Source: an uncultured Collinsella sp. (GTDB taxonomy: Bacteria > Actinomycetota > Coriobacteriia > Coriobacteriales > Coriobacteriaceae). Taken from it: 64,000 nucleotides of DNA. This document shows positions 1 to 8,004 of this stretch, in pieces; within the stretch, counting starts at the first letter, position 1, and every line of letters begins with the position of its first letter. Below the pieces are notes generated by a model. It saw only the letters and a list, made by a program, of their open reading frames with translations, was not told the DNA's origin and did not search any database. A program made the position numbers and the translations under genes. The stretch is taken from assembly GCA_947001705.1 (NCBI GenBank), contig CAMQHT010000006.1, forward strand, positions 1-64,000. The letters are read 5' to 3'.

Positions 1-160
1 TTAACGCGTGGGGGGCGCTGGGGCTTGGGCGCTGGCTGCCGCCAAGAACTGGCCCGGGCGGTTGAAACCCCACCCCCTCCCCCGCGACCCCGACCCGCGC
101 CCCATCCCCATTTTCGGGTCGGGATCTCGGTCCCCCTTTGATCGACGATTGGCGAACGTA

Positions 161-808
161 ATGCTCAACAATCTTTCCGACAATCAGAAACGCACCTTGG
201 CGCTTGCCGCGATGGCGCTGTTGGCCCTGGCGTGCCTGTGCGGCACGCTGGCTTTCACCGTTGATATGGTTCCGGCGAACAACGTCCTATCGTTTGGCAG
301 CGTGAAGGTACGAGTCTGCGAATACACCCTAAACGAGCAGGGCGAGGAGATTCCGTTTGAGGCCGACGAGCACGGGGACTATCCCGACACCGAGGCCGGG
401 GGCTCTGACATCAGCCGCATCGTGCGCGTGGAGAACGCCGGCGCGCAGCCTGAGTACGTTCGCGCCCGTCTGCGCATGACGTCGGTGGCGCCCGACGGTT
501 CGAGTGCGGACGCCTCGGGCAACGTCGCCTTTCACGTGAACGCGGGCGAGGGGTCCCCGTGGATCGATGGCGGCGATGGGTGGTACTACTACCGCGGATT
601 GGCCGGACGCGGGGGCGTGCTCGATTCCGGTGCCATGACGGAGAGCCTCATGGACTCGCTGCGCTTCGTGGGCGACTACCACGATGCCGCGCGCGGCGGC
701 TCATTCAGGCTCGATATCGACGTCCAGGCCGTGCAGGCCAAAAACCAGCAGGCAAGCGATACCGTCCTCGACGTGCTCGACGCCGCGGGCTGGCCGGAGG
801 CGAACTAG
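161..808 (+). CDS. SipW-type signal peptide exported protein (TasA/camelysin-like)
   Basis: A 215-residue protein whose N-terminus (about residues 10-35) is a long hydrophobic signal ending in GTLAFTVD, the style of SipW-dependent signals in TasA/camelysin proteins. The rest is a secreted beta-rich domain. It shares with the protein at 6276 a 'DGWYYY' segment and a 'DIDVQAVQA' segment near the C-terminus, so the two are probably paralogues. The reading frame is open upstream to position 8, but that part encodes Pro/Arg-rich low-complexity sequence, so I start at ATG 161. No clear ribosome binding site precedes it, so the start is uncertain. It ends 3 nt before the giant surface-protein gene, suggesting one transcript. 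Role as matrix or fibre subunit is inference from the family. Confidence 0.65.
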   Translation: MLNNLSDNQKRTLALAAMALLALACLCGTLAFTVDMVPANNVLSFGSVKVRVCEYTLNEQGEEIPFEADEHGDYPDTEAGGSDISRIVRVENAGAQPEYVRARLRMTSVAPDGSSADASGNVAFHVNAGEGSPWIDGGDGWYYYRGLAGRGGVLDSGAMTESLMDSLRFVGDYHDAARGGSFRLDIDVQAVQAKNQQASDTVLDVLDAAGWPEAN

Positions 809-811
809 CCC

Positions 812-3800
812 ATGGAGATTAAGAACATGAACCGAGGCGTGCTCGGCAGGCTGATCGCCGTGGCGGCAATCGCCCTTTGCTGCGTTGTAGCGCTGCCGGC
901 GGCAGCGTATGCCGAGGATGTGCCCGAGGACAAGACCGAATTCCATATCACAAACAGGAACGACTTCCTGGCGTGTGTCGCGCTGTCGCGACAGCGCGAC
1001 ACGTCGCAGTGGCGCGTCTATCTCGATAACGATATCGTTCTTAACGATGATGATATGAACGCCATTGTTGAGGATACGGTCAAGCACCTCTCCTTTGGCA
1101 ACAAAGAACATCCCTTTAAGGGCGTCTTTGACGGTCAAAACCATACCGTGAAGGGCCTGAACTACGAGAATAAGGTCTTGGATCCCGAGCGCGATACGGG
1201 CTTTTTTGCCGAGACCGATGGCGCCACCATTAAGAACTTCCTGGTCAAGGATGCCAACATTTGGGCTGACTTCCGCGGCGGCATTATCGTGGGCAGGGCG
1301 ATCAACACCCACTTCGAAAACGTTATGGTCATGGAGAGCACCCTGCACGTTACGTGTGCCAACAACATGCTCAATGTGATTACCAATGCGGGTTTTGAGG
1401 GGGGCCTGATTGCTGGCGAGCTCAATGGTTGCACCCTCTACAACTGCGAGGTCCGTGGTGGCCGCGCCGTTAACAACACGACTTCGGGCGTACAGGCAAT
1501 CGGTGGCGAGGGCCTGTATATGGCGGCGTTTGCCGGCTACGTTAAGAACTCGACCATCGAGTATTGCCGCGTGACGCCTACGCGCAACGAGGATGGCTCG
1601 ATTGCCGAGAAGGGCATGACCGACGTTACCAATAAATACGATGTGGCCATTGGCGCCCTGGGCGGCAACAACGTGTACGCCTCGGGTTTTGTGGGCTGCA
1701 TGGCAGAAGGCGCTAAAGTCACTGACTGCTTTTCAACGGCGAAATGCTATAGCTATGCTGCTTCTTACGTGGGCGTTGTCTCCGTAACGCGCGCTTGGAC
1801 GGGCGGTCTTGCAGGCCGCATCTTGTCTAAGAGCGGTAATGAAATCACTCGCAGCCATTTCGCCGGCGATTTGAGCTCGCGCCAGTACAACCCCATCGCC
1901 GTGATCCCCATTATTCAAAACGACGTGAACCTGGGCGGTATTGCTGCACGCGCTAATGCGGGTGATGCGACTATCACTGATTGCTACTTCAAGCCCAGTG
2001 TCAGCCTATCCGGGTTTAGTCAGGGTACGGCAGCCAAGAAGAAGATTTACGCCCTTGCGGGTGATGGCACGGTATCCGGTGCCGGATTCGGTCCCTGGGA
2101 CGACGAACGCTACGTCACACGTGAGCTGTGGGAGCAGCATGATTACGACTTCTGTGCCGGCACCATGCGCTCGACTGCTAACGATGCGTATCTGAATGAC
2201 TCACACTCCAATGAGTGGGCGATGGACTACAAACTGAATATTCCCGTGCATGGCCAGAGCGTTAAGGCGACGATTGATTTTCCCGGTGCAGGCATCGCGA
2301 CCATCGAGGCAACCAAACTCGGTATTGATCAGGCGACCTCGGATCCGTATACCTTTGCCGTGAGTGCCGTGCTGGCGGGAACGGCCCAGGGCTTGGCCCA
2401 GGGCGATACGTCGGTAACGTTTAAGCAGGATACCTCCGCAAAGCCTGAGGGGCTGAGCGAGGAGAACGGCGGCTACCGTTTTATGGGCTGGTTCCGCGAG
2501 CCCGATGTGCAAGTGAATCGAATTGGACAAGACAGCAGCTGGTTTGACGGCAAGACCGATGCCGATGCTGTGGCTGCTGGCAAGCAGGTCCAGAAGAGCG
2601 AGTTGCACGACGAAACGTCAACCTATACTGCCGATAACGCGAAAGGGGCCAAGGCTTTTGAGGGCAATGACCTGTTTATCGCTTCGTACGAGGCACAGGT
2701 GCTGTTCTATAACGTCAAGGGCGAAACGCTCGATTGGCAGAGCGGTGCTGCGCACGACAGGTCGACGGATTGGTACCGCTACGGCGTGGGTTTGACGCCC
2801 GCTGCCCCCGCGGATCGCGGCAACTTGAAGCCTACCGCGACATTTATCGGCTGGACCACGCAGCCTAGCAGCGAGGCGGGGATGAATGGTGGCTATGCCG
2901 CCATCACCTCGACTCAGTTAGCCGAGCTTAAAAATCAGGGAGCTTTTTATCCTGCGGGTAGCGAGATCACGGTTGTCCGTCCTACCGACTTCTACCCGGT
3001 GTACAGCGACTACGTGTCGAACATCATAACGGTGTTCGAGGGCAATGAGCGGGACACAACCGACGATAAGACTCTGCGCGACGGTGTGGGCAAAACCAAT
3101 GTCGACGTCCAGACTACCGAGGACGGCACCAGCGTCTACACGGTACAGGTGTGCAACACGGAAGGTACGCCCCTGTCCAATGGCGGCAAGCTGCCCGATG
3201 GCTATCGCTTCTTGGGTTGGTATGAAAACAAGGGGACCGAGGATGCTCCGCTCGAGGTGCGCGTAAGCCGCGACCCCAGCTACACACTCCCTGCCGATGT
3301 CGATCTAACTGTGCCACATACCTACATCGCCCGCTTTGAGTACCGAGTGGATTATTACGTTCGGGCTTATACCAACCATGAGTTTACGGACAGCAAGCTA
3401 CTTTGTTCCGTTTGGAATCGCTATCAAACGCCCTTTGAAGAAAACGTCGGTAGTACCTTCGTGCGTGAAAACGTCGTCCACTGGGGTCCGGAGCATGTTG
3501 ACCACGGCATAAAGGATAGTTATGACGGAACGTGTGAGACGCGCTACACGACGAAAACCCTTGTCGTGAGTCCCCTTAACGCGTACTCGCACAACGTTAA
3601 AAACGATACGGGAGCCGATACTCTAAAAAACCTCTATGCCGATACTGATTTTCCAGGCGCTGCAACGCTAAGCGATACTTGGACTTCGGCTTCGCTGAAC
3701 GTAACGGCCAAACTGGTGAATGATCGCTATCGCCTGAATTTCTGGACGCTTGAGCGCGATGGTAAATATTGGACATATGTGAAAAATCCCATCGAGAGCA

Positions 3801-6274
3801 TAGTGCGTACAGATAAGAAGTACTACGTTCGCGCGATGATTACCACGGACGTTAATTTCTACAACAAGGGCGATAATGTCGTGAGGACTGCCACGCGGCG
3901 CTATGAGAGTAACTTGCTGCAGACCAAGGTGAACGGGGCGGATCCGACGTTCACGTATTACTACCCGCATGTTAATAAGTCGGTTAAAGTGGCCGAAAAA
4001 CCAGAAGATGGTGAGAAGGGATCGTATGAGAGCCCCCTGACCCTCGAAGCTTCCCCGACCGATGCCGACATGGCCGTGCCGGGCTATAAGTTCCTGGGCT
4101 GGATTTCGACCGCCGAGGTCAAGAAGGATTCTGCCGTCTGGAAATATATCTATGATGTCGCCAACGACCCCTATGTGACGAGCGATCCGGAAAAGGCGGC
4201 GCCATACTTGGCGACGGATGACTCCAAGGTCACCCAGTGTCAGGATGCCTATCCCGTCTACGCAAAGTTCGACGTCAACTACACCACCAACCTGCACCGC
4301 GCCGGTTTTAATGGCACTTCCGAGGTGAATGTTCCTAGGTATGACATCACCCCTAATCTCAATGCGGACACCGATCCCGCCACGGCAACGGTGACTCCTG
4401 ATATCGAAACGACGGTATACAAGTCAGGCGGCGAGCGATACAAGCTGAATAAGGTCGAAATCGAACTCCCGAACGGTGAGGTTAAGGAGCTCGAATCTGA
4501 CGGCAATAACTCGTATACCTATCCGGTGGAGCCGGGCAAGCCTTACACGTTTGTGGCCTACTACACGCCCATTGCGGTGGTGTATCACCTGAACGACGCC
4601 GATATCGATGGCAAGCTCGCGCAGGAGGGCAATACGCTCGGCAGCCTTAAGGATGGCATGCCGCTGCCGACGTATAACGTTGGCGACATCGATGCTGCAA
4701 CGAGCGCATACAATGCCTTCGTAGGCTGGACGGAAGCTAAGCCGGTATCTGGCAACGGTTATGTTGTTTGGTCGGACGGCGTTTCCATGGTGGATAAAAA
4801 CACTGTGGTCAAGGCCCCCATGGAGCTGTACCCGGTCTACCGTGCCAGCGCGGTAATTGTCCAATCGAGTATCGATGCCAATCTGGATAACCCCGATTCT
4901 GTGCGTTCTCTTTCGCGCACCGACTCTGGCGATCAAATTTCGCTGGAAGTAAGAGCTACAGCTGAGGTTGTCGGCAAGGATGGCACCAAGTACGACTTTG
5001 TCGGCTGGTCGCGTGACTACGAACCCGATGGCAAATACACTCTGTTGACCGATGACGAGAAGTATCCCCTCGAGGGCAGCGAGCCCTTTGAGAGCGTGAC
5101 CTACACCGCGGTGTATAAGATCGCGCCGTATAAGGTGCGCTATCACGGTGTCGACGGGTCGGTCGTCTTTACGGCGACGGTCGACTCGGACGGCGAGCGA
5201 GCGACGGGCGCCGGCTTTGTCCATAACGTCGATGTTCCCAAGGTGGATGAGAGCGGCAACCCGGTCTATGACAAAAACGGCAATCCCGAGATGGAGAAAA
5301 AGTCCGTGGCATACGACCCGGACGCCCACTCCAAGATCGTCGCGCTGCTCGATGAACAGACGGCTACTAGCGGTGGCGTGCGCGAACTCTTCCTGGAGTG
5401 GCGATATGTGCCTGCCGTTGGCGCTCCGAAGTCTTGGGATGAGTTTAAGGGCGAGCCGGTCAAGGGAGACATGGACCTGTATCCCGTGACGTATCGAGTG
5501 GCCGCCAACGATACGTCCGATACCGAGAGACCCGTAGCCATGACCGCGCAGCTTAAGTGGCTGCTCGATCCCACCGCTGGCAACACAGTCGACAACAACG
5601 CCGATGAGGCGCCGTTTAAGGCCTGCTTCGCCGAGCCGTTTATGGGGACGCAGCTGACTGTTACCGTTAAGCGGGCGAGCTACGGTCCTGGTGCGTCCAT
5701 GTCGGAGGAACCCGTTAACGACCAGTATGTCTCGCTCTACAGCTTGGGCTCGGGTAACGGTTCGTTCGACTTGACCAACCGCCTGGAGTCCAAGAAGACG
5801 GGCGAAGGGGGGCAGGCTCCTGGCAATGCCGTGTTCGACTTCGCCAAGACCCATGCGCTGACGATCGTCAAAAAGACCACCGATGCCAGCGCCATGGGAC
5901 AGACGTTCCGCTTTAAGGTGACGAAGACGGCGGAGGGAGCCTCTCCCGAGACGCGCGTGGCCGAGGTGAAGGTCGATAAGCGGCAGCAGGAAAACGGTGA
6001 GACCTGGTATGTCGGCAGCGTGCAGCTCGCCGCTCCGGCGGGCATCTATACCGTCGAGGAAGACACGGCTTGGGCATGGCGCTACGAGGGCGAGCTGAGT
6101 ACGCCGGGCAAGGCGCCCGGCAAATCTGCCGAGCTGACGATTTCGTCTGCATCGAGCGCGAACGATGCCACGTTCACCTGCACGAACACGCGTGTGAACG
6201 ACAAATGGATCGACGGCAGCGATCGTGCCCATAACGTTTGGAGCAACGGCAACGTAGCAAAGAAGGGGGATTAG
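812..6274 (+). CDS. giant secreted repeat protein: GLUG-like repeats, InlB B-type repeats, SpaA/Cna-B-like C-terminal domain
   Basis: An 1820-residue secreted protein. Signal peptide is residues 1-34, with predicted cleavage after AYA. About residues 195-395 hold at least five GLUG-like units (GGL.G followed by a DCY/YC strand). From about residue 550 to 1530 there are eight units built around 'Y.F.GW' (near 554, 675, 797, 973, 1092, 1300, 1395 and 1527), each followed by a strand such as LYPVYR or FYPVYS; this is the Listeria-Bacteroides (InlB B) repeat pattern. About residues 1681-1795 form a SpaA/Cna-B-like domain beginning ALTIVKK and ending TCTNTRV. There is no LPXTG-like motif or C-terminal membrane segment, so retention may depend on its neighbours. 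Start could also be ATG 827. Adhesin or fibre-tip role is inference. Confidence 0.8.
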   Translation: MEIKNMNRGVLGRLIAVAAIALCCVVALPAAAYAEDVPEDKTEFHITNRNDFLACVALSRQRDTSQWRVYLDNDIVLNDDDMNAIVEDTVKHLSFGNKEHPFKGVFDGQNHTVKGLNYENKVLDPERDTGFFAETDGATIKNFLVKDANIWADFRGGIIVGRAINTHFENVMVMESTLHVTCANNMLNVITNAGFEGGLIAGELNGCTLYNCEVRGGRAVNNTTSGVQAIGGEGLYMAAFAGYVKNSTIEYCRVTPTRNEDGSIAEKGMTDVTNKYDVAIGALGGNNVYASGFVGCMAEGAKVTDCFSTAKCYSYAASYVGVVSVTRAWTGGLAGRILSKSGNEITRSHFAGDLSSRQYNPIAVIPIIQNDVNLGGIAARANAGDATITDCYFKPSVSLSGFSQGTAAKKKIYALAGDGTVSGAGFGPWDDERYVTRELWEQHDYDFCAGTMRSTANDAYLNDSHSNEWAMDYKLNIPVHGQSVKATIDFPGAGIATIEATKLGIDQATSDPYTFAVSAVLAGTAQGLAQGDTSVTFKQDTSAKPEGLSEENGGYRFMGWFREPDVQVNRIGQDSSWFDGKTDADAVAAGKQVQKSELHDETSTYTADNAKGAKAFEGNDLFIASYEAQVLFYNVKGETLDWQSGAAHDRSTDWYRYGVGLTPAAPADRGNLKPTATFIGWTTQPSSEAGMNGGYAAITSTQLAELKNQGAFYPAGSEITVVRPTDFYPVYSDYVSNIITVFEGNERDTTDDKTLRDGVGKTNVDVQTTEDGTSVYTVQVCNTEGTPLSNGGKLPDGYRFLGWYENKGTEDAPLEVRVSRDPSYTLPADVDLTVPHTYIARFEYRVDYYVRAYTNHEFTDSKLLCSVWNRYQTPFEENVGSTFVRENVVHWGPEHVDHGIKDSYDGTCETRYTTKTLVVSPLNAYSHNVKNDTGADTLKNLYADTDFPGAATLSDTWTSASLNVTAKLVNDRYRLNFWTLERDGKYWTYVKNPIESIVRTDKKYYVRAMITTDVNFYNKGDNVVRTATRRYESNLLQTKVNGADPTFTYYYPHVNKSVKVAEKPEDGEKGSYESPLTLEASPTDADMAVPGYKFLGWISTAEVKKDSAVWKYIYDVANDPYVTSDPEKAAPYLATDDSKVTQCQDAYPVYAKFDVNYTTNLHRAGFNGTSEVNVPRYDITPNLNADTDPATATVTPDIETTVYKSGGERYKLNKVEIELPNGEVKELESDGNNSYTYPVEPGKPYTFVAYYTPIAVVYHLNDADIDGKLAQEGNTLGSLKDGMPLPTYNVGDIDAATSAYNAFVGWTEAKPVSGNGYVVWSDGVSMVDKNTVVKAPMELYPVYRASAVIVQSSIDANLDNPDSVRSLSRTDSGDQISLEVRATAEVVGKDGTKYDFVGWSRDYEPDGKYTLLTDDEKYPLEGSEPFESVTYTAVYKIAPYKVRYHGVDGSVVFTATVDSDGERATGAGFVHNVDVPKVDESGNPVYDKNGNPEMEKKSVAYDPDAHSKIVALLDEQTATSGGVRELFLEWRYVPAVGAPKSWDEFKGEPVKGDMDLYPVTYRVAANDTSDTERPVAMTAQLKWLLDPTAGNTVDNNADEAPFKACFAEPFMGTQLTVTVKRASYGPGASMSEEPVNDQYVSLYSLGSGNGSFDLTNRLESKKTGEGGQAPGNAVFDFAKTHALTIVKKTTDASAMGQTFRFKVTKTAEGASPETRVAEVKVDKRQQENGETWYVGSVQLAAPAGIYTVEEDTAWAWRYEGELSTPGKAPGKSAELTISSASSANDATFTCTNTRVNDKWIDGSDRAHNVWSNGNVAKKGD
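975..1002. repeat. 28-bp perfect palindrome inside coding sequence
   Basis: GTGTCGCGCTGTCG is followed directly by its exact reverse complement, giving a 28-bp palindrome with no spacer. It lies about 55 codons into the giant surface-protein gene and encodes the segment VALSRQRDT. A perfect palindrome of this length is not expected by chance in coding DNA. Confidence 0.85.
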
Positions 6275-6275
6275 C

Positions 6276-6848
6276 ATGTCCAAGCGCAAGCGCATCATCG
6301 CCTTGCTGGTGGGGGTTATCCTCTTGGCCGGTACGGCAGGCACGCTGGCCTGGCTTTCGGTTACGGGCGTGCTGGTCAACCAGTTCGGCATCGGATCGGT
6401 GACGCCATCGGTTCAGGAAACGCTCAACGGCAAAGTGAAAAGCGATGTCAAGGCGAAGAACACGGGTACTGCGCCCGCCTATATTCGTGCTGCAGTGGAT
6501 ATCTACTGGCAAGATGCGACGAGCGGCGCTCGCCTGTGGGATGAGCCGCAAGCTGACTCGGACTACGAGATTGCGTGGAGCGTGGCTGATGCCTCGGGCG
6601 CGAACTCGGCTTCTAGCTGGGTTAAGTCGAGCGACGGGTTCTATTACTGGACGTCGCCCGTTGCTCCCGGCGGTGAAACCGGCATGCTCATTAATAGAGT
6701 AACCGAGCTCAAGGCAACCGAAGGTCGCGATCTTGTCGTGGATATCTCCACTCAGGCGGTCCAGGCGACGCCCGATGAGGCCGTGCACGATGCATGGGGT
6801 TGCTCGGTCAAGAATGGCGTGCTGGTGCCGCCGCATGGAGGTGCGTAA
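6276..6848 (+). CDS. SipW-type signal peptide exported protein (TasA/camelysin-like)
   Basis: A 190-residue protein beginning MSKRKR, then a hydrophobic signal (about residues 7-28) containing GTLAWLS, typical of SipW-dependent precursors. The mature part includes 'DGFYYWTSPVAPGG' and a C-terminal 'VDISTQAVQA' segment, both echoed in the protein at 161, so this looks like a second copy of the same subunit type. It starts one base after the stop of the giant repeat protein and is followed within 3 nt by the LAATG protein, so the four genes form a tight operon. No sipW or sortase gene is visible inside the window; it may lie upstream. Function as a fibre or matrix subunit is inference. Confidence 0.7.
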   Translation: MSKRKRIIALLVGVILLAGTAGTLAWLSVTGVLVNQFGIGSVTPSVQETLNGKVKSDVKAKNTGTAPAYIRAAVDIYWQDATSGARLWDEPQADSDYEIAWSVADASGANSASSWVKSSDGFYYWTSPVAPGGETGMLINRVTELKATEGRDLVVDISTQAVQATPDEAVHDAWGCSVKNGVLVPPHGGA

Positions 6849-6850
6849 GT

Positions 6851-7549
6851 ATGGCGTTCCCAATTCGCAAAGGTGTTGCGCGCTCCTTGCGTTGCATGGT
6901 CGCGGCCATTTTCTGCGTGGTCACGCTCGCTGTTCCCGCCCGTGCGTTTGCCGATACTCCCGCGATTGCCTATGACGGAAATGCGCGCCAGCTGACGGTC
7001 TCGGGGGCGACGGGCTCCTCGGGGGAGCCCGATCTGTTTCCCGCCTTTAAAGGTCTAATGCCCGGCGATGTGCGCGAGCAGCAGATTGAAGTTCGTGCCA
7101 CGGGTGTAAAGTCCCAGGTACGCGTGTTTGTGCGGGCCGTTGTCGATCACGAGACGGCACGCCAGCTGTCGCCCATTACCTTAACGGCGTCGGCGGGCGA
7201 TGCGTCTGCCGGTTGGCTCCAGACGGGAACGCCGGGCAGCGTGTTCGCCTATCCCACGCAGGTCGCAACGTTTACGAGCGATGGCAGCACGGTGCTCAAT
7301 TTGCAACTAAGTGTCCCGACGTCGGTGGGCAACGAGCTTGCCGACGCAAGCAAGACCATCCGCTGGGAAATCACCGCCGAGGACGATGGCGAGAAGATTC
7401 CCGTACAACCTGTTGGCAGTAAGAGCCCCGGTCTGTTTGGCCTGGCGGCAACCGGCGACAGCACGCTCGCATTGCTCTTGGTGTTGCTGACGCTTGCAAT
7501 CATTGCTTTCATGGCCGCGCTGCTTTTATCCCGGAGGGATAAGCGCTAG
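6851..7549 (+). CDS. exported protein with LAATG sortase-like C-terminal anchor
   Basis: A 232-residue protein with an N-terminal signal peptide (about residues 1-35, ending ARAFA-DTP). The secreted domain is beta-rich and of unknown family. Residues 198-202 are LAATG, followed by a hydrophobic stretch (about 206-226) and the basic tail RRDKR. This is the layout of a sortase substrate with Ala in place of Pro in LPXTG. It is the only protein of the cluster with an anchor, so it may tether the fibre or giant protein to the wall (inference). The ATG at 6851 is chosen because the signal peptide begins there; the frame is open back to 6794, overlapping the previous gene. Confidence 0.7.
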   Translation: MAFPIRKGVARSLRCMVAAIFCVVTLAVPARAFADTPAIAYDGNARQLTVSGATGSSGEPDLFPAFKGLMPGDVREQQIEVRATGVKSQVRVFVRAVVDHETARQLSPITLTASAGDASAGWLQTGTPGSVFAYPTQVATFTSDGSTVLNLQLSVPTSVGNELADASKTIRWEITAEDDGEKIPVQPVGSKSPGLFGLAATGDSTLALLLVLLTLAIIAFMAALLLSRRDKR

Positions 7550-7568
7550 GTCCATCTTCTAAATGCTT

Positions 7569-7975
7569 CGCCCTCCCGGGCGGCGGGCACGAAGTTCCCT
7601 GCTCTACAGTCCTGTGCAAGACGAAGGCCACATTAAGTGGCCTTCTTTGCGTGCGGAACTCGCGATGAACTTCGTGCCCGCCGCCCGGGAGGGCGCCCCT
7701 TTATTGATGGAAGGCCTAATAAGCGGATATTCCATACCCGGATGTATTCAGAGCGGGATGGGCTTTCCGAATACAAAGAAGGCCACTTAATGTGGCCTTC
7801 AACTTACATATATTGCGGATGCTCTCATGACAAGCCGCGCCTCAACACCGAGGCGTCTGCTCGGTGGCGCGGAACGTAAGGTTCATCGCGAGTTCCGCAC
7901 GAGCCGGAGAGCACTTAATGTGCTCTCCGTGCGAGCAGGACTGTCCGAGCAGGGAACCTTATGTTCCGCGCCACC
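7569..7975. repeat. cluster of intergenic inverted repeats and hairpins
   Basis: The 455-bp gap between two convergent genes is filled with palindromes. Arms 7569-7596 and 7668-7695 are perfect 28-nt inverted repeats enclosing a hairpin at 7623-7645. A second near-identical hairpin lies at 7778-7800. Arms 7863-7884 and 7954-7975 match at 21 of 22 bases and enclose a third hairpin at 7906-7928. All three inner hairpins share the core CAC-TTAAT/ATTAA-GTG with 9-bp arms. No coding sequence is convincing here. The structure suggests nested small non-autonomous repeats that also act as a bidirectional terminator. Confidence 0.8.
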
Positions 7976-8004
7976 CGGGCGGACGAACCAGGTCGATAGA
8001 CCCG

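Noticed and set aside
1..160. In-frame N-terminal extension of the first exported protein from position 8
   Set aside because: The encoded stretch is Pro/Arg/Gly low complexity and would bury the signal peptide; the DNA contains a CCGACCCG/CGGGTCGG hairpin more like a terminator.
4424..6391. A 655-codon open frame on the minus strand opposite the giant surface-protein gene
   Set aside because: It is the complement of a GC-rich repeat gene with clear signal peptide and domains on the plus strand; the minus product has no recognisable domain or ribosome binding site.
7550..8004. CRISPR array in the repeat-rich gap
   Set aside because: Repeats are inverted and nested, not regularly spaced direct repeats with unique spacers, and no cas genes are nearby.
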